Shown in pieces: positions 11,673 to 23,625 of a DNA stretch of 64,000 nucleotides (within the stretch, counting starts at the first letter, position 1; each line of letters begins with the position of its first letter). The notes under the pieces are model-generated. The model did not search any database. It was not told the DNA's origin and worked only from the letters and a program-made list of their open reading frames with translations. A program made the translations under genes and the position numbers. The stretch comes from Clarkia xantiana subsp. parviflora (Eukaryota > Streptophyta > Magnoliopsida > Myrtales > Onagraceae), in contig JAPTYO010000024.1 in assembly GCA_036873135.1 (NCBI GenBank), positions 248,001-312,000 on the forward strand, in the 5' to 3' direction.

Positions 11673-14600
11673 ATGACGAACAGTAGGGTGTCCAGGCCCC
11701 AACACCCACCCGGGGGCAATGGACGGAGAAGAGAACCCATACCCCCAGGGAGGCGGCCTAACCCTGGGAAGCAGCCAATGCATCCAGAGCCACAAGAGAT
11801 ACCACAACCTCCTCAGCAACAGAACAACCAGGAGGGAGGACCTTCATGCCCAGCTGGGGCTGAGTCCTCCACAGCCTCCACCCCCCGGGCAAGAAGGCCA
11901 CAGAGAGAAAGAGAACAACAGGGAGTGCCTTCCCACAACACGGCACCCCCTGAGGGATACTATTATGAAGAGCAACCCCAAAGGTACCCGTATGGGATGC
12001 CAGCACAGAGAGGTGGCAACCGCGCCCACACAGCATATGCAAGGCAGGCATACACCCAAGGGACTTACACTGAAGCTCATGAGGAGGAGCAGATCCCGAC
12101 AGAAGAGCACTACTCGCACCCTCGAGCAGGGCAGCGAGAGGAGCAAAGAAGATATTACCAGGAGCCACCCCCAGAGGGAAGGCAACAATTCGTGCCTCCT
12201 AGGCAACAGCAGAACAACAGGGCTTACACCCCGCTTGGGGAGGAAAGACAAGCAAGACCTCCAAGGAGGCAGGACTTCTATGAAGCACCCCAGCAGGTGT
12301 ATCAAGAGTACACCTACAGTCCATACCAGCAGGGACAAGGGAACCCAGTAAGCCCAGTCTACAACTACAATGGATATCAGAGGGATTATACTCCGGCACA
12401 GGTAGTGATCACCCCGGAGGAGATAGAAGCCATGATAACCCGGAAATTGAATGAGTCAAAGAAACCCAGCCTACATTGTCTAAGTGACAAGACGAACCAC
12501 CCTTTCACAAAGGAGCTGGAGATGAACAGGGTGCCAGACTCCCTGCACACTGTGCAAATTGCAAAGTACAATGGGAAGGGAGACCCCCTAGAGCATATCC
12601 AACAGCATGAGGCCTCTCTATTCGGGAGGACAACTGATGAAAGATACAAGGCACTCCTTTTCCCAAACACCCTATCAGGGGTGGCCTCACATTGGTTCTT
12701 CAGCCTGCCCTCTGAGAGCATCCACTCATGGGAGCAGCTAAAAGCTAAGTTTCTGCAGAGATACCTAGGGGAGAGGAAACTCCTCAAGGGAACAGGCTCC
12801 ATTGATGACGTAAAACAAGAATATGATGAATCCCTGGCCAGCTACTATACTAGGTTCAACCAGAATATCGCAGACATCCAGGGAGACATCACTGAAGGGG
12901 AGATAATCCGAGCCTTTATCAGAAACTTAGGTCGCTTTGGGTCAACATTGGCTGAAAAGATGGCCAAAAAGCCAGCAAGCACCTTGGAGGAGCTTGCAGG
13001 GAGAGTTAAAACGCATATTGACCTTGAGAGGCACAGGGCAAGCAGGAAGGCCAAAATTCAGGCAGCCAAGGAGGATACTCAAAGGCCAAACAAAGGAAAG
13101 CCACCCCAGGCACCACAGCATGCAAGGCAGCAGGAATGGCGTCCGCCACAGCAAAGAAACCAAATGGGTGAACCCTTAAAGGCTAGAGAAATAAACGTCA
13201 TTAAGTTCATCCCACTAAACGCCACTCCAGCCACCGTACTTAGAGAGATGCGGAACCAAAAGCTTTGGTCACCCCCCGCAAGGTGGAGAGCCCCAATGGT
13301 AGGAAATCACAAGGATAGGTGGTGTGACAACCATGAGGCTTATGGTCACGACACAAATGAATGCTTTAGCCTAAAGCTAAGCATAAACAACATCGTCCAA
13401 AGGGGAGAACTGAAGCAATTCGTAGACCATGGGGGCAACAGTATGCAACTAGGGCCATCACAGAAGGACAAGGACAAAGGCAAGGGAAAGATAGACTACA
13501 ACCCTCCACCCAACAAAAGAGGAGTCATAAATATGATACATGGGGGAGTAGCATCGGGTGGCCCAACTGCTAACGCAAGAGAAGTCTATGCATCCAAGCT
13601 AAGCTCAGTGCCAAGGTGGAGAAAAAGGCCAAGAGAAGGAGAAGAAGTGAAGATCGAGTTCTCGGAGAAGGACAAGAGCCACATCGTCTTTCCACATGAC
13701 GATGCTCTAGTTATTACTTTAGATATTGACAATTTTGATGTAAAGAGAATTTTGGTGGATGGGGGCAGCTCAGCTGACCTCCTAAGCCTGAGAGTGTTGG
13801 AAGAGATAAGGAAAACCAAAGCAGACATCAAACCGGTCAACTTCCCTCTAGTTGGCTTCTCAGGGGCAACAAGTTACCCCCTGGGAATGATAACCCTACC
13901 AGTGACCATGGGCCAAGGATGGACCCAGCTGAAGGTAAATGTCAATTTCTTGGTGGTTGAAACCCTGGGAGCCTACAATGGGATCCTAGGAAGGACAACC
14001 ATAAACCCATATGAGATAGTGCCATCCACTGTTCACCAGAAGTTGAAGTATATCACGGAGAACGGGGTTGGAGAGGTCCTGGGTGATCAACGCACCGCAA
14101 GGCAATGCTACGTCAACTCAATGAGACGTGGATCACACGGGACAGATACAGTGGCCGTAGTCATGGTAGGGGCCAACCAGGACAGAAGAAGGAGGGGAAG
14201 GAGACAAAGGCAAAGAAGGAGGAGGAGTGGAGTAACACTCCGTTTGAGCAGGCAGTTTTTTCAAACAGTGCCTACAAGGAGACACAGGAACAAGGCTGTG
14301 AAGGTGACATCCATACCTTGGCAGCCAGACACCATAATAGGGAACAGGACAAGGAACTCCATCCTAAAAGGCTTCCGCTACATAGATGATATCAAGCAAA
14401 TGCCGCAGGAGTCTATATCAAGCTATTTCCAGAGATTCTTTGATTATGGTGCCAACATGGACGTCACAAGGAGAGAAGCAGTCAGAGCATTCATCAGAAA
14501 CATGCATCCAAGCTCATTCGAGGCCTATGGAGGGCTCTATGAGATGGTCATGACAAGCACAATGAGAGAGCTCAAGGTGAAGCTCGACAGGGCATTTGAA

Positions 14601-14927
14601 CAAGAGGCGGAACAGTTGGATAAAGTTCCAGAAAGAGGAAGAGAAACAGACACATTGGGAGGAGGTGTCAATTTCACATTCACACCCCTCACACTCAGCA
14701 TAGAAGAAATTTTCCACAAGCACCTCAAACAAGAACTGCCAGCATGTAGGGAGGAGGGCAAGGCCTTCCTAGGAAGAGATGCACAGGGTTGGTGTGAGTA
14801 CCATGGGACCTGGGGGCATCAAACCAACAACTGCATGGTGTTGAAGGTGGAAGTGGAAGAAATGATCTACAATGGAAGCTTCAAGGAGTACGTGGCAACA
14901 GACACAGTGACCACCCCATATCCTTAG
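11673..14927 (+). CDS. gag: E2B Gag-protease-Gag' polyprotein, 1084 aa, intact
   Basis: The start is the first ATG after the primer site. The first 230 residues are proline, glutamine and arginine rich. The Gag core lies at about residues 325-450, with the zinc knuckle WCDNHEAYGHDTNEC at about 549. An aspartic protease-like domain follows, with the active-site segment RILVDGGSSADLL at about 692 and VGFSGATSYPLG downstream. A second Gag-like block begins at about 896: ILKGFRYIDDIKQ parallels LLKGTGSIDDVKQ of the first block, and SISSYFQRFF parallels SLASYYTRFN. A second knuckle, WCEYHGTWGHQTNNC, is at about 1039. There is no pol. The protein should build particles that carry the element RNA, with enzymes supplied by another element (inference). 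The frame is uninterrupted, as in E2A. Confidence 0.93.
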   Translation: MTNSRVSRPQHPPGGNGRRREPIPPGRRPNPGKQPMHPEPQEIPQPPQQQNNQEGGPSCPAGAESSTASTPRARRPQREREQQGVPSHNTAPPEGYYYEEQPQRYPYGMPAQRGGNRAHTAYARQAYTQGTYTEAHEEEQIPTEEHYSHPRAGQREEQRRYYQEPPPEGRQQFVPPRQQQNNRAYTPLGEERQARPPRRQDFYEAPQQVYQEYTYSPYQQGQGNPVSPVYNYNGYQRDYTPAQVVITPEEIEAMITRKLNESKKPSLHCLSDKTNHPFTKELEMNRVPDSLHTVQIAKYNGKGDPLEHIQQHEASLFGRTTDERYKALLFPNTLSGVASHWFFSLPSESIHSWEQLKAKFLQRYLGERKLLKGTGSIDDVKQEYDESLASYYTRFNQNIADIQGDITEGEIIRAFIRNLGRFGSTLAEKMAKKPASTLEELAGRVKTHIDLERHRASRKAKIQAAKEDTQRPNKGKPPQAPQHARQQEWRPPQQRNQMGEPLKAREINVIKFIPLNATPATVLREMRNQKLWSPPARWRAPMVGNHKDRWCDNHEAYGHDTNECFSLKLSINNIVQRGELKQFVDHGGNSMQLGPSQKDKDKGKGKIDYNPPPNKRGVINMIHGGVASGGPTANAREVYASKLSSVPRWRKRPREGEEVKIEFSEKDKSHIVFPHDDALVITLDIDNFDVKRILVDGGSSADLLSLRVLEEIRKTKADIKPVNFPLVGFSGATSYPLGMITLPVTMGQGWTQLKVNVNFLVVETLGAYNGILGRTTINPYEIVPSTVHQKLKYITENGVGEVLGDQRTARQCYVNSMRRGSHGTDTVAVVMVGANQDRRRRGRRQRQRRRRSGVTLRLSRQFFQTVPTRRHRNKAVKVTSIPWQPDTIIGNRTRNSILKGFRYIDDIKQMPQESISSYFQRFFDYGANMDVTRREAVRAFIRNMHPSSFEAYGGLYEMVMTSTMRELKVKLDRAFEQEAEQLDKVPERGRETDTLGGGVNFTFTPLTLSIEEIFHKHLKQELPACREEGKAFLGRDAQGWCEYHGTWGHQTNNCMVLKVEVEEMIYNGSFKEYVATDTVTTPYP

Positions 14928-15188
14928 TTTCATATCTAGCATTTTGCTTGTTTTAGCTTTACAAGCTTTTCAAAAACAACTCTTGAGAAGGAGAACTCAC
15001 GAAGTTACTCCAACTCTACAACTATCTTTGATTTCCTACAAAGGATGTCTTGGTGCACCAAGGCATCCCGAGTGTACAAAAACATGAATGCTCCTAAGAG
15101 AGTGGTAGTTATTCAAAAGTATTGCCCAGTGAATGTGATGTTATAATCACCAAGTTATCCTTACACAGATATGACTTCAAGTCAACGA

Positions 15189-15960
15189 CATTCGACGCCC
15201 CCAAGAGCGTATCTTGAGAGTAGTTTTCATACTACGACATTCGACGCCCCCAAGAGCGTATCTTGAGAGTAGTTTTCATACTACGACATTCGACGCCCCC
15301 AAGAGCGTATCTTGAGAGTAGTGTTCATACTACGACCTTCGACGCCCCAAGAGCGTATCTTGAGAGTGGTTTCCAAAAACTACGAACTTCGACGCCCCCA
15401 AGAGCGTATCTTGAGAGTAGTGTTCATACTACAACCTTCGACGCCCCAAGAGCGTACCTTGAGAGTAGTCTTTACACTACGACTTCGACGCACCAAGAGC
15501 GTATCTTGAGAGTGGTTTCCAAAAACTACGAATTCGACGCCCCCAGGAGCGTATCTTGAGGTAGATTTGCAACCTACCAGATTCGACGCCCCCAAGAGCG
15601 TATCTTGAGGTAGAAAAAACACTACCAGTTCGACGCCCCCAAGAGCGTATCTTGAGGTAGATTTCAAACTACCAGTTCGACGCCCACCAGGAGCGTATCT
15701 TTGGTCTAACCTGAGCCCTCCGGGAGCCTATCCTGTGAAACGTTAAGTGCCGTCCGAGAGCCTGTCTCGTGAACAGTTTGACACCCGTCAAGAAGGTATC
15801 GGTGGACTAACCTGTGCCCTCCGGGAGCCTATCCTGTGAAACGTTAAGTGCCGTCCGAGAGCCTGTCTCGTGAACAGATTTCGACGCCCACCAAGAGCGT
15901 ATCTTTGGTCTAACAGTACAACGTATACCGTGTAAGAGGTATCAGAAGAGATCATCACAC
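15189..15960. repeat. E2B tandem array, about 49-bp unit
   Basis: About eleven units of 47-50 bp run from 15189 to about 15706, each with ttcgacgcccccaagagcg followed by tatcttgag. Spacers alternate between a short inverted pair around ttttcatac and longer variants. Two copies of a different unit of about 100 bp (containing gccctccgggagcctatcc) follow at about 15706-15890. E2A has the mirror array at about 22690-23365. The array lies between Gag and the 3' end of the antisense gene. Confidence 0.9.
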
Positions 15961-16401
15961 CATGCTTAGAAGGATACCATGTTTAAGAGGGTACCATGTT
16001 TAGAAGGGTACCATGCTTAGAAGGATACCATGCTCGGAAGGGTAACATGAGAAAGAAATTTCTAAGTAAAGTAATGTGAAGAACAAGTAATGTTTTTTCT
16101 TTATGAAATGGCAGGTAAGACATGAAGGAAAACACGAAAGAAGGATAAGTAAAGGAAACATACCAAGGGAAGGGTCCATACCCAAAGAGCCATACACAAG
16201 GCATAAGGAGGCATCATGAGAAGAAATATATACAAAAGTATGAGAAGCACTAATGTAAAGGCAAACGAACCACGTAGTCAACAACATAATGCGGCAAAGG
16301 AAAGTAACAACAAACACCATCACAATCTCAAAAGACACTCAACCCGTACAAGGGGAGAAGGAGTGTAGTTATATATACAAGGATAGTATGAGATAAACAA
16401 G
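15961..16401. other. E2B spacer between array and antisense gene
   Basis: A run of short imperfect repeats (about 15960-16045, unit around gggtaccatg) is followed by AT-rich DNA. This is the 3' flank of the antisense gene. No gene is seen. Confidence 0.6.
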
Positions 16402-18699
16402 TCAGTCAGAACCTTCGGGGGAGTCACCCTCACCCCCTGAAGCAGAACCGCCAGCGGAAATAGATGAGGAAGAGGAATCTGAGGTACCAATCTCCACAGG
16501 TGTAGCATCCACCTGGGCTGGGGCAGCCTCGTCTGCAACAGCAGCCTGGCCCATCAGAACAGTCGCATAGCCAGTGGCATATGGCCCAAAGTCACCAAGG
16601 TCACCAAACGGGAACTGAGGATCAATCCGGTATATGTGATCAACCAGATACTCACCGAACTGGTTCATCTCCTGGGTGATACGCGTGCTATAGTCGGCGG
16701 TGAAGGCAGAGGAGGCCTTGTATTCAGATACCGCGACAGCCCTCTCCTCCGCCCGACACTTAGTCTCCAACCTCCGCAGCTCCTCAGAATGGACAGACGC
16801 GGCAACCTCAGCTTCCCGGCGCAAACTGCCCACAGTGGTCTCAAGCAAGGACACCTGGTCCTGGAGCTCCTGCAGCCTCAAATCAGATATACGCGCCTTC
16901 TCAGCAGCAGTGGCGACCTCCGCCTTGAGAGAGACCTGGCTGTCCTCAAGGGTCTTCCTCTCGTCAGATAACTCGAGCACGAGCGAAGACATGTTCACCA
17001 TGTCAGACATACCCTAACAATTCAAACAAGGGTGAGTAACCAAAGGATAGCAATTATGAAAGTAATGAAAGGAAAGCAAGGAACAACTCACAGGTGCATA
17101 ACGAGAGAGTACCCCCTGAACAAAGCGCCGAGTCTCCCCAGGAGACTTGGGCGGAGCAACACGATCGCCAGGGGGGATGGCGCCGCGGAGTACGCGGACG
17201 CCAACCTCAGGAGTCCGCAAAGAGGAAGTGCTATCGAGGTGGAACTCCTTCAGACCAGCGAAGGGAGTCCACTCAGACCCAATAACATCTTCATCAGTGA
17301 GCCGTGCCAAATCCTTCCGACTTAAAGTCGGAGGCCCACCTACACAAGCAAAGCAAGTCAAAGGAGAGTATAAACATACAAGGATCAGCACAAGGTAGAG
17401 ATCATACCTGAGGACCGTGCCCTCGGCTGGGGGGCAGGGGAACCACCACCAGCAGGTCGCTTCCCTTTGTCAGCCAGGGAAGGCACCTCTTCGACCACCA
17501 TCTCCTTATCACGAGATAGGGTCGGAGGACGAGCAGTAGGCGAAGCAGGATCCACAGCCTTCTTTCTCTTAGCAGCCGAGGCCCCGGCCTCAGAATCAGA
17601 TCGCCGCGGCTTGGACTTGGAAGGTCCAGAATCTCTGCCAACGGAGACGACCCTCTCAGTCACCAAGGGGGAGCGCACTAGCAAGGTAAGAAAAACAAGA
17701 TAAGGAAAACATAAGTTACACCATAAAGAAGCAAATAGAAGAAAGCATACCAGAGGCCCCAGCCTTCTTCCCAGGCAGAGGGGATTTCTTCAAAGCAGAA
17801 CTAGAAGGAGCCTTCCTCTTGCTCAGATCAACAGGGGCTCCCTGCATGTTATAGGTTTTTCCATGAAACCAACCTACAAAGGAAGAGCAGAAGGTAAATA
17901 AAGATGGAAAGACCAAGTGACATACCGAACCCCCGGAGTCAGGAGTCAGACTGATCCCGGCCTCGTAAAGATCCGTCTCAGTTATTAAAGACACGGGGCA
18001 GTAAGACCGGGTCCTGTTGCTCTCGTGAATGATCTTCATAGTCTTCAAATCATCCGAAGAGAACTCTCCAAAAGCAGGCCAACCATCGGACCGATCCTCA
18101 TTCAAGACCGACCAAGTGACATATCGGTCCGTAATGAAGAAGTAGTGCTTAGCCCAGTGACTGGCCGAATTGTCAATCTGGGTCACAAAACGGAGGGAGG
18201 TATCCCACTCGACCCCACTCAACCCGAAATCAGAGAATCGGGGATCTTTGAAGGTCGGATGGCGAGTTACGAAACTCGCAAACCCCACCCTCGTCCGGTA
18301 CTGGAACCGATAGAAACATCGGAATAGAACGAGAGAGTACTTCCAGGAGTACCAATGGCACAATACCCGGAAGCCCACCCAGACGCGGAGGGCACTGGGG
18401 GCAAGGTTCACAGGAGAAATCCTGAAGAACCTGCTCAACTCTATAAGCTCGTCACAGTAAGGTAGCCTCAGCCCGAATCGGATCTAAGAGGGGTACACGG
18501 CGACCTTCCCTATAGGAGGCTCCGTCGCCGTCCCGCGAGTATTCCCCAAGGAGGGGAGAAAAGGATACAGAGGCTCATCTAGGGGACTGATATCTCCTAG
18601 GGTGACATGTTCGTTGTAATCGGACCTAGTGATATGGTTCTCTGACAGAATAGCAAAACCTAAGGCAAAGATAGCAAGAAACCCCAAAGCACGAATCAA
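16402..18699 (-). pseudogene. E2B antisense gene (Transposase_28-like, coiled-coil C region)
   Basis: This is the counterpart of the E2A antisense gene with the same layout. The Transposase_28-like part lies at about 17930-18699, a lysine-rich linker at about 17410-17680, an exon carrying TPEVGVRVLRGAIPPGDRV at about 17100-17330, and a last exon at 16402-17009 encoding a charged coiled coil and an acidic serine-rich tail. Introns with GT-AG ends separate these blocks. At about 18486 the codon that follows YPS in the reading frame is TAG, while E2A reads CAT there, so this copy has a premature stop. The 5' end was not resolved. The function is unknown. Confidence 0.75.
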
Positions 18700-20453
18700 A
18701 TTTCGACTAACACCCCAATGAAGGTCACGATACTAAGCTAGCAATAGGAAAGGAAGTAACGCGACCGAAAAGGAAGAGAAAAAGGAACTCACTCATCCTT
18801 CGGAGAATACGGCGTCTCTGAAGAGTCTGCGTACGTGGACACCACCAGGAGTATAGTACCTGCCACGACACGACGAATATCAAGATAAGAGAAATTTCTG
18901 AGGAACCGGAAATACCCCGACACTCAACCAACGACAACAACCGAGTCAAATAGTTTTATCCAAACCTAAGATCGGGTTTTGGAAAAAATTACCATTATAC
19001 CCTCCAACAAAGATTAACACACCAACGGCGGCACGACATCAAATTCAAGACCGGGATAGCCCAATCGGACAAGAAACCATATCCGGACGACCGGCAAACA
19101 CTTTTCCCCAAAATCCACAACTACCAACGGCTATCTACGGCAATCCCACATTTAATCAAGCATCGGCAATCAAGCATCGGCAATCAAGCATCGGCAATCA
19201 AATATCAACGATTCAAAAATCGACGTTTTACGCGGTAATGGAGAGGAAAAGAGCGGACCTTCGGAAAACCCGACCCGATGTGATAAACGGGTCCGGAATT
19301 CGAATTTCGAAGTCGATCGAAATCAGCCCCTCGCCGGAGTTCTAATCCCGTCGTCGCCGGAGTCGTTCCCGGTCGTCTCCCCGTTGCCGGAGATGGCTCC
19401 AGATCACGCCGGAGCTCCCTGTCCCGCCGTCGACTATTCTGGCCGAAGCTAGCGCTGCCGTCGTCGGAGGTAATCTCGCCGTCGAAGCCTCCCGACGCCG
19501 CTGCTCGTCTGATCGCCGCCCTCCGTCGACCAAGCCCGTACCGCGTCGCTTTCGTCCGTCAGCCGCCGGAAGTCACGTCGCCGTCGACCGCCAATGTCGG
19601 ACCAGATCCCACCTCCGTCAGCAGCAGCCTCGACGTCGCCCTGGTCTGCCGGTCCGTCCCGCCCCCACGTCGCCGTCCGCCGGAAGTCGCGTCGCCGTCC
19701 GCCTGGGGCTGTGCCGTCGTCTTCAGCCACACCTCCTCCCGCCGGGATTGCTGGCCGGAATTTCGTGTCCCTCACCGGAATTCTGGCCGGCCCTAACCTT
19801 GGGGATGCTCCCAAAACTTTTCTTGCTCTCCAAGGGTTAGTGAAGTGAGAAGATGGTGGCTATGGTGATTCTTTGAGGTATTTTTCTAACTCCTTTCTAT
19901 GTTAAAAGGATGATAGGGTTTTTTAGAGGGTTTTAATCACCACCATCCATCTAGCCTTAAATAAAATCTAAGGGCCAAGGAAAAACCATTATTTTTATCC
20001 CTTTCACCTATAGCTAAGTATATTCCCATACTTAGAAAAATTATCAAGATAGTTTTATTTTTGAGCATTCCATACTTAGGAAAATTTTTGGGCCAAAATA
20101 AAAATTTCTCCTTAATTAAATGGAATCCCGGCACGAAATTGAAGCGTAAGTTGTTTAGTTGCATTCGTATCACACCCCTGTGCAAGTTTGTAATTTTTGA
20201 GTATGCACCTGTAGCAAAGATAAGTTTATTACTCCCGACTCAGACGGACGCGTGCCTAGGCACACGTCCGTGCTACTCTGACGTTTACAATTCCTCTATC
20301 TCATTAGACAGGGGGCAAAGTCAGAGGCACACATCCATGGGTAAGCAGGCATTCAGACAAAGAAGGTAAAATCCCGGTTTCAAATTGCGCGTGTCATACC
20401 ATCCTAAAATAGAGTCAATCAAGGGTTAGGCCATTGGTTGACTCGGGGGCATG
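18700..20453. other. E2B leader-like region up to the 3' LTR
   Basis: This is the counterpart of 7744-9470. A GC-rich stretch (about 19320-19790) has open frames that look compositional, followed by AT-rich DNA (about 19850-20230). It ends with the polypurine-type tract gactcgggggcatg directly before the LTR. No gene is supported. Confidence 0.6.
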
Positions 20454-21283
20454 TGATGGATATACGCCCAATTTGAACCCGTTGACTTCCGAACCGTTGT
20501 ATTTTTATCGTCCCATTTATGATTGCAAATCGAAACTTCAACCCGGACACTTCGCGAGAACATCGACGGCTCGGACGGGGCCGAAGCGCCCGTCCGACAG
20601 AGGCGAACTCACCTAGGTGAGGTTGGGTGGCCACACCCGACCTCCCCTAGGGGAGATCGGGTCAGCCAACCCGATCTCCCCTAGGGGAGATCGGGTCGGC
20701 TGACCCGATCCCTCCTAGGAGGGATGGGGTTGGCCAACCCCACCCTCCCTAGGAGGGGTTGGGTGTCCTCACCCAACCCCTACCCTTGGGGGTCGGATTT
20801 CTCCCCCCCAAGGGCCCCGACACCATCTTCAGACTCCCATGCTCGGTCCACTCTGCCTACCTCCTCCGAATCCTAAGGTCTTAATTATGCGCTTAAAGGT
20901 TAATTAATTGTGTTTAAGGGCTAACGATGTCATTAAGCCACCTTAATGACACCGTTGCCTATAAATACCCCACCTTCACAACTCATTTGATCATCTTGGC
21001 CATTTTGGACATTTTAGCTCTGACATCTCTCTAGCTTTATCTCTCTAGAAAAGTACTGACTTAGGCATCGGAGAGGGTTCACCAGGCACCACCCCCCCCC
21101 CTCCTCCGTGTCTGGTATTGCCCCTTCTGCAGGCTAGAAGGAGAGAAGAAGCAAAGGAAGGAAAGAAGGAAAGAAGAAGATAGACTAAGGTAGAGCAACT
21201 CAGGAACACCGGATCGCACACATCCCCCGTAAGGAGTGAGATCAAAGCCGACCCCCCGTTGACCTAGATCTCATAACTTAACA
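20454..21283 (+). repeat. E2B 3' LTR
   Basis: The LTR is 830 bp long, about 31 bp shorter than its partner. The difference lies in the inverted-unit block (about 20620-20770), where one unit is missing. The ends are tgatggat and cttaaca. Confidence 0.95.
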
Positions 21284-21288
21284 GGCAC

Positions 21289-22305
21289 GGTCCTCAGGTA
21301 TGATCTCTACCTTGTTACTGATTCTTCCATGTTTATATTTTCCTTTGACTTGCTTTGCTTGTGTAGGTGGGCCTCCGACTTTAAGTCGGAAGGATTTCGC
21401 TCGTCTTACTGATGAAGATGTTATTGGGTCTGAGTGGACTCCTTTCGCTGGTCTGAAGGAGTTCCACCTCGATAGCACCTCCTCTTTGCGGACTCCTGAG
21501 GTTGGCGTCCGCGTACTCCGTGGCGCTATCCCCCCTGGTGATCGTGTTGCTCCGCCCAAGTCTCCTGGGGAGACTCGGCGCTTTGTTCAGGGGGTACTTT
21601 CTCGTTATACACCTGTGAGTTGTTCCTTGCTTTCCTCTTATTACTTTCATAATGGCTATCTTTCGGTTATTCATCCCTTGTTTGAATTGTTAGGGTATGT
21701 CTGACATGGTGAACATGTCCTCGCTCGTGCTCGAGTTATCTGACGAGAGGAAGACCCTTGAGGACAGCCAGGTCTCTCTCAAGGCGGAGGTCGCCACTGC
21801 TGCTGAGAAGGCGCGATTATCTGATTTGAGGATGCAGGAGCTCCGGGACCAGGTGTCCTTGCTTGAGACCACTGTGGGCAGTTTGCGTCGGGAAGCTGAG
21901 GTTGCAGCGTTGCTCCATTCTGAGGAGTTACGGAAGTTGGAGGCTAAGTGTCGGGCGGAGGAGAGGACTGTGGCGGTGTCTGAGTACAAGGCCTCCTCTG
22001 CCTTCACTGCCGATTATAGCGCGCGTCTCACTCAGGAGATGAACCAGTTCGGTGAGTATCTGGTTGATCACATTTTCCGTATTGATCCTCAGTTCCCAGT
22101 TGGTGACCTTGGTGACTTCGGGCCATATGCCACTGGTTACATGGCTGTTCTGAGGGGTCAGGCTGCTGTTGCAGACGAGCCTACCCCTGCCCAGGTGGAT
22201 GCTACACCAGTGGAGTTTGGTACCTCAGATTCCTCCTCATCATCCCTATATGCCGGTGGTTCAGCTTCAGGGGGTGAGGGTGACTCCCCTGAAGGTTCTG
22301 ACTGA
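21289..22305 (+). pseudogene. E2A antisense gene, 3' part
   Basis: This part continues from 10760 across the E2B insert. The exon end is at 21297, with intron 21298-21366. The next exon (21367-21614) encodes GGPPTLSRKDFARL and TPEVGVRVLRGAIPPGDRV. Intron 21615-21693 follows, then the last exon to the stop at 22305. The last exon encodes a heptad-rich coiled coil, then a serine- and glycine-rich acidic tail. No other lesion was seen in this part; the gene is broken by the insertion. Confidence 0.75.
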
Positions 22306-23625
22306 TGTGTTTATCTCATGCTATCCTTGTATATATAACTATACTCCTTCTCCCCTTTAATGGGTTGAGTGTCTTTTGAGATTGTGATGGTGTTTGTTGT
22401 TACTTTCCTTTGCCGCATTGTGCTATTGACTACGTGGTTCGCTTGCCTTTACATTAGTGCTTCTCATGCTTTTGTATATATCCCTTTGGTTATGGGCTCT
22501 TCTCTTGGTGTGTTTCCTTTATTTGTCTTTCTTTCGTGCTTTCCTTCATGTCATACCTGCCATTTCATAAAGAAAAAACATTACTTGTTTTTCACATTAC
22601 TTTACTTAGAAATTTCTTTCCCATGGTATCCTTCTGAGCATGGTGTGATGATCTCTTTTGATACCCCTTACACGGTATACGTTGTACTGTTAGACCAAAG
22701 ATACGCTCTTGGTGGGCGTCGAAATCTGTTCACGAGACAGGCTCTCGGACGGCACTTAACGTTTCACAGGATAGGCTCCCGGAGGGCTCAGGTTAGACCA
22801 AAGATACGCTCCTGGTGGGCGTCGAACTGGTAGTTTGAAATCTACCTCAAGATACGCTCTTGGGGGCGTCGAACTGGTAGTGTTTTTTCTACCTCAAGAT
22901 ACGCTCTTGGGGGCGTCGAATCTGGTAGGTTGCAAATCTACCTCAAGATACGCTCCTGGGGGCGTCGAATTCGTAGTTTTTGGAAACCACTCTCAAGATA
23001 CGCTCTTGGTGCGTCGAATTCGTAGTGTAATAACTACTCTCAAGATACGCTCTTGGGGGCGTCGAAGGTCGTAGTATGAACACTACTCTCAAGATACGCT
23101 CCTGGGGGCGTCGAAGTTCGTAGTTTTTGGAAACCACTCTCAAGATACGCTCTTGGTGCGTCGAATTCGTAGTGTAATAACTACTCTCAAGATACGCTCT
23201 TGGGGGCGTCGAAGGTCGTAGTATGAACACTACTCTCAAGATACGCTCTTGGGGGCGTCGAATGTCGTAGTATGAAAACTACTCTCAAGATACGCTCTTG
23301 GGGGCGTCGAATGTCGTAGTATAAGAACTACTCTCAAGATACGCTCTTGGGGGCATCGAACCTGTCATTGACTTGAAGTCATATCTGTGTAAGGATAACT
23401 TCGTGATTATACCACTACATTCACTGGAAAACACTTTTGAGTAACTACTACTCCTTTAGGAGTATTCATGTTTTTGTACACTTGGGATGCCTTGGTGCAC
23501 CAAGACATCCTTTGTAGGAATAAAAGATAGTTGTGGAGTTGGAGTAACTTCGTGAGTTCTCCTTCTCAAAAGTTGTTTTTTGAAAAGCTTGTAAAGCTGA
23601 AACATGCAAAATGCTAAATATGAAA
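22306..23625. repeat. E2A spacer and tandem array, about 49-bp unit
   Basis: AT-rich spacer (22306-22690) is followed by the mirror of the E2B array (about 22692-23365), with units holding cgctcttgggggcgtcgaa. A spacer of about 260 bp then runs to the end of Gag. Unit order and number differ somewhat from E2B, which suggests unequal exchange or slippage since the copies parted. Confidence 0.85.

Larger units (their letters stand above)
10761..21283 (+). mobile_element. E2B: pol-less gypsy-like retrotransposon nested in E2A, plus orientation
   Basis: The LTRs are 10761-11621 (5') and 20454-21283 (3'), with the duplication GGCAC at 10756-10760 and 21284-21288. The contents match E2A: primer site, 1084-aa Gag-protease-Gag', 49-bp array, convergent antisense gene, leader region, G-rich tract and LTR. 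The LTRs are nearly identical apart from a length change in the inverted-unit block, so this is the youngest insertion in the stack. It inserted into its own family, in opposite orientation, in the antisense gene of E2A nine bases before an intron donor. Confidence 0.96.

Noticed and set aside
15189..15706. CRISPR-like look of the 49-bp, 33-bp and 66-bp arrays
   Set aside because: The window is plant nuclear DNA; the units are tandem without unique spacers, and no cas genes are present.
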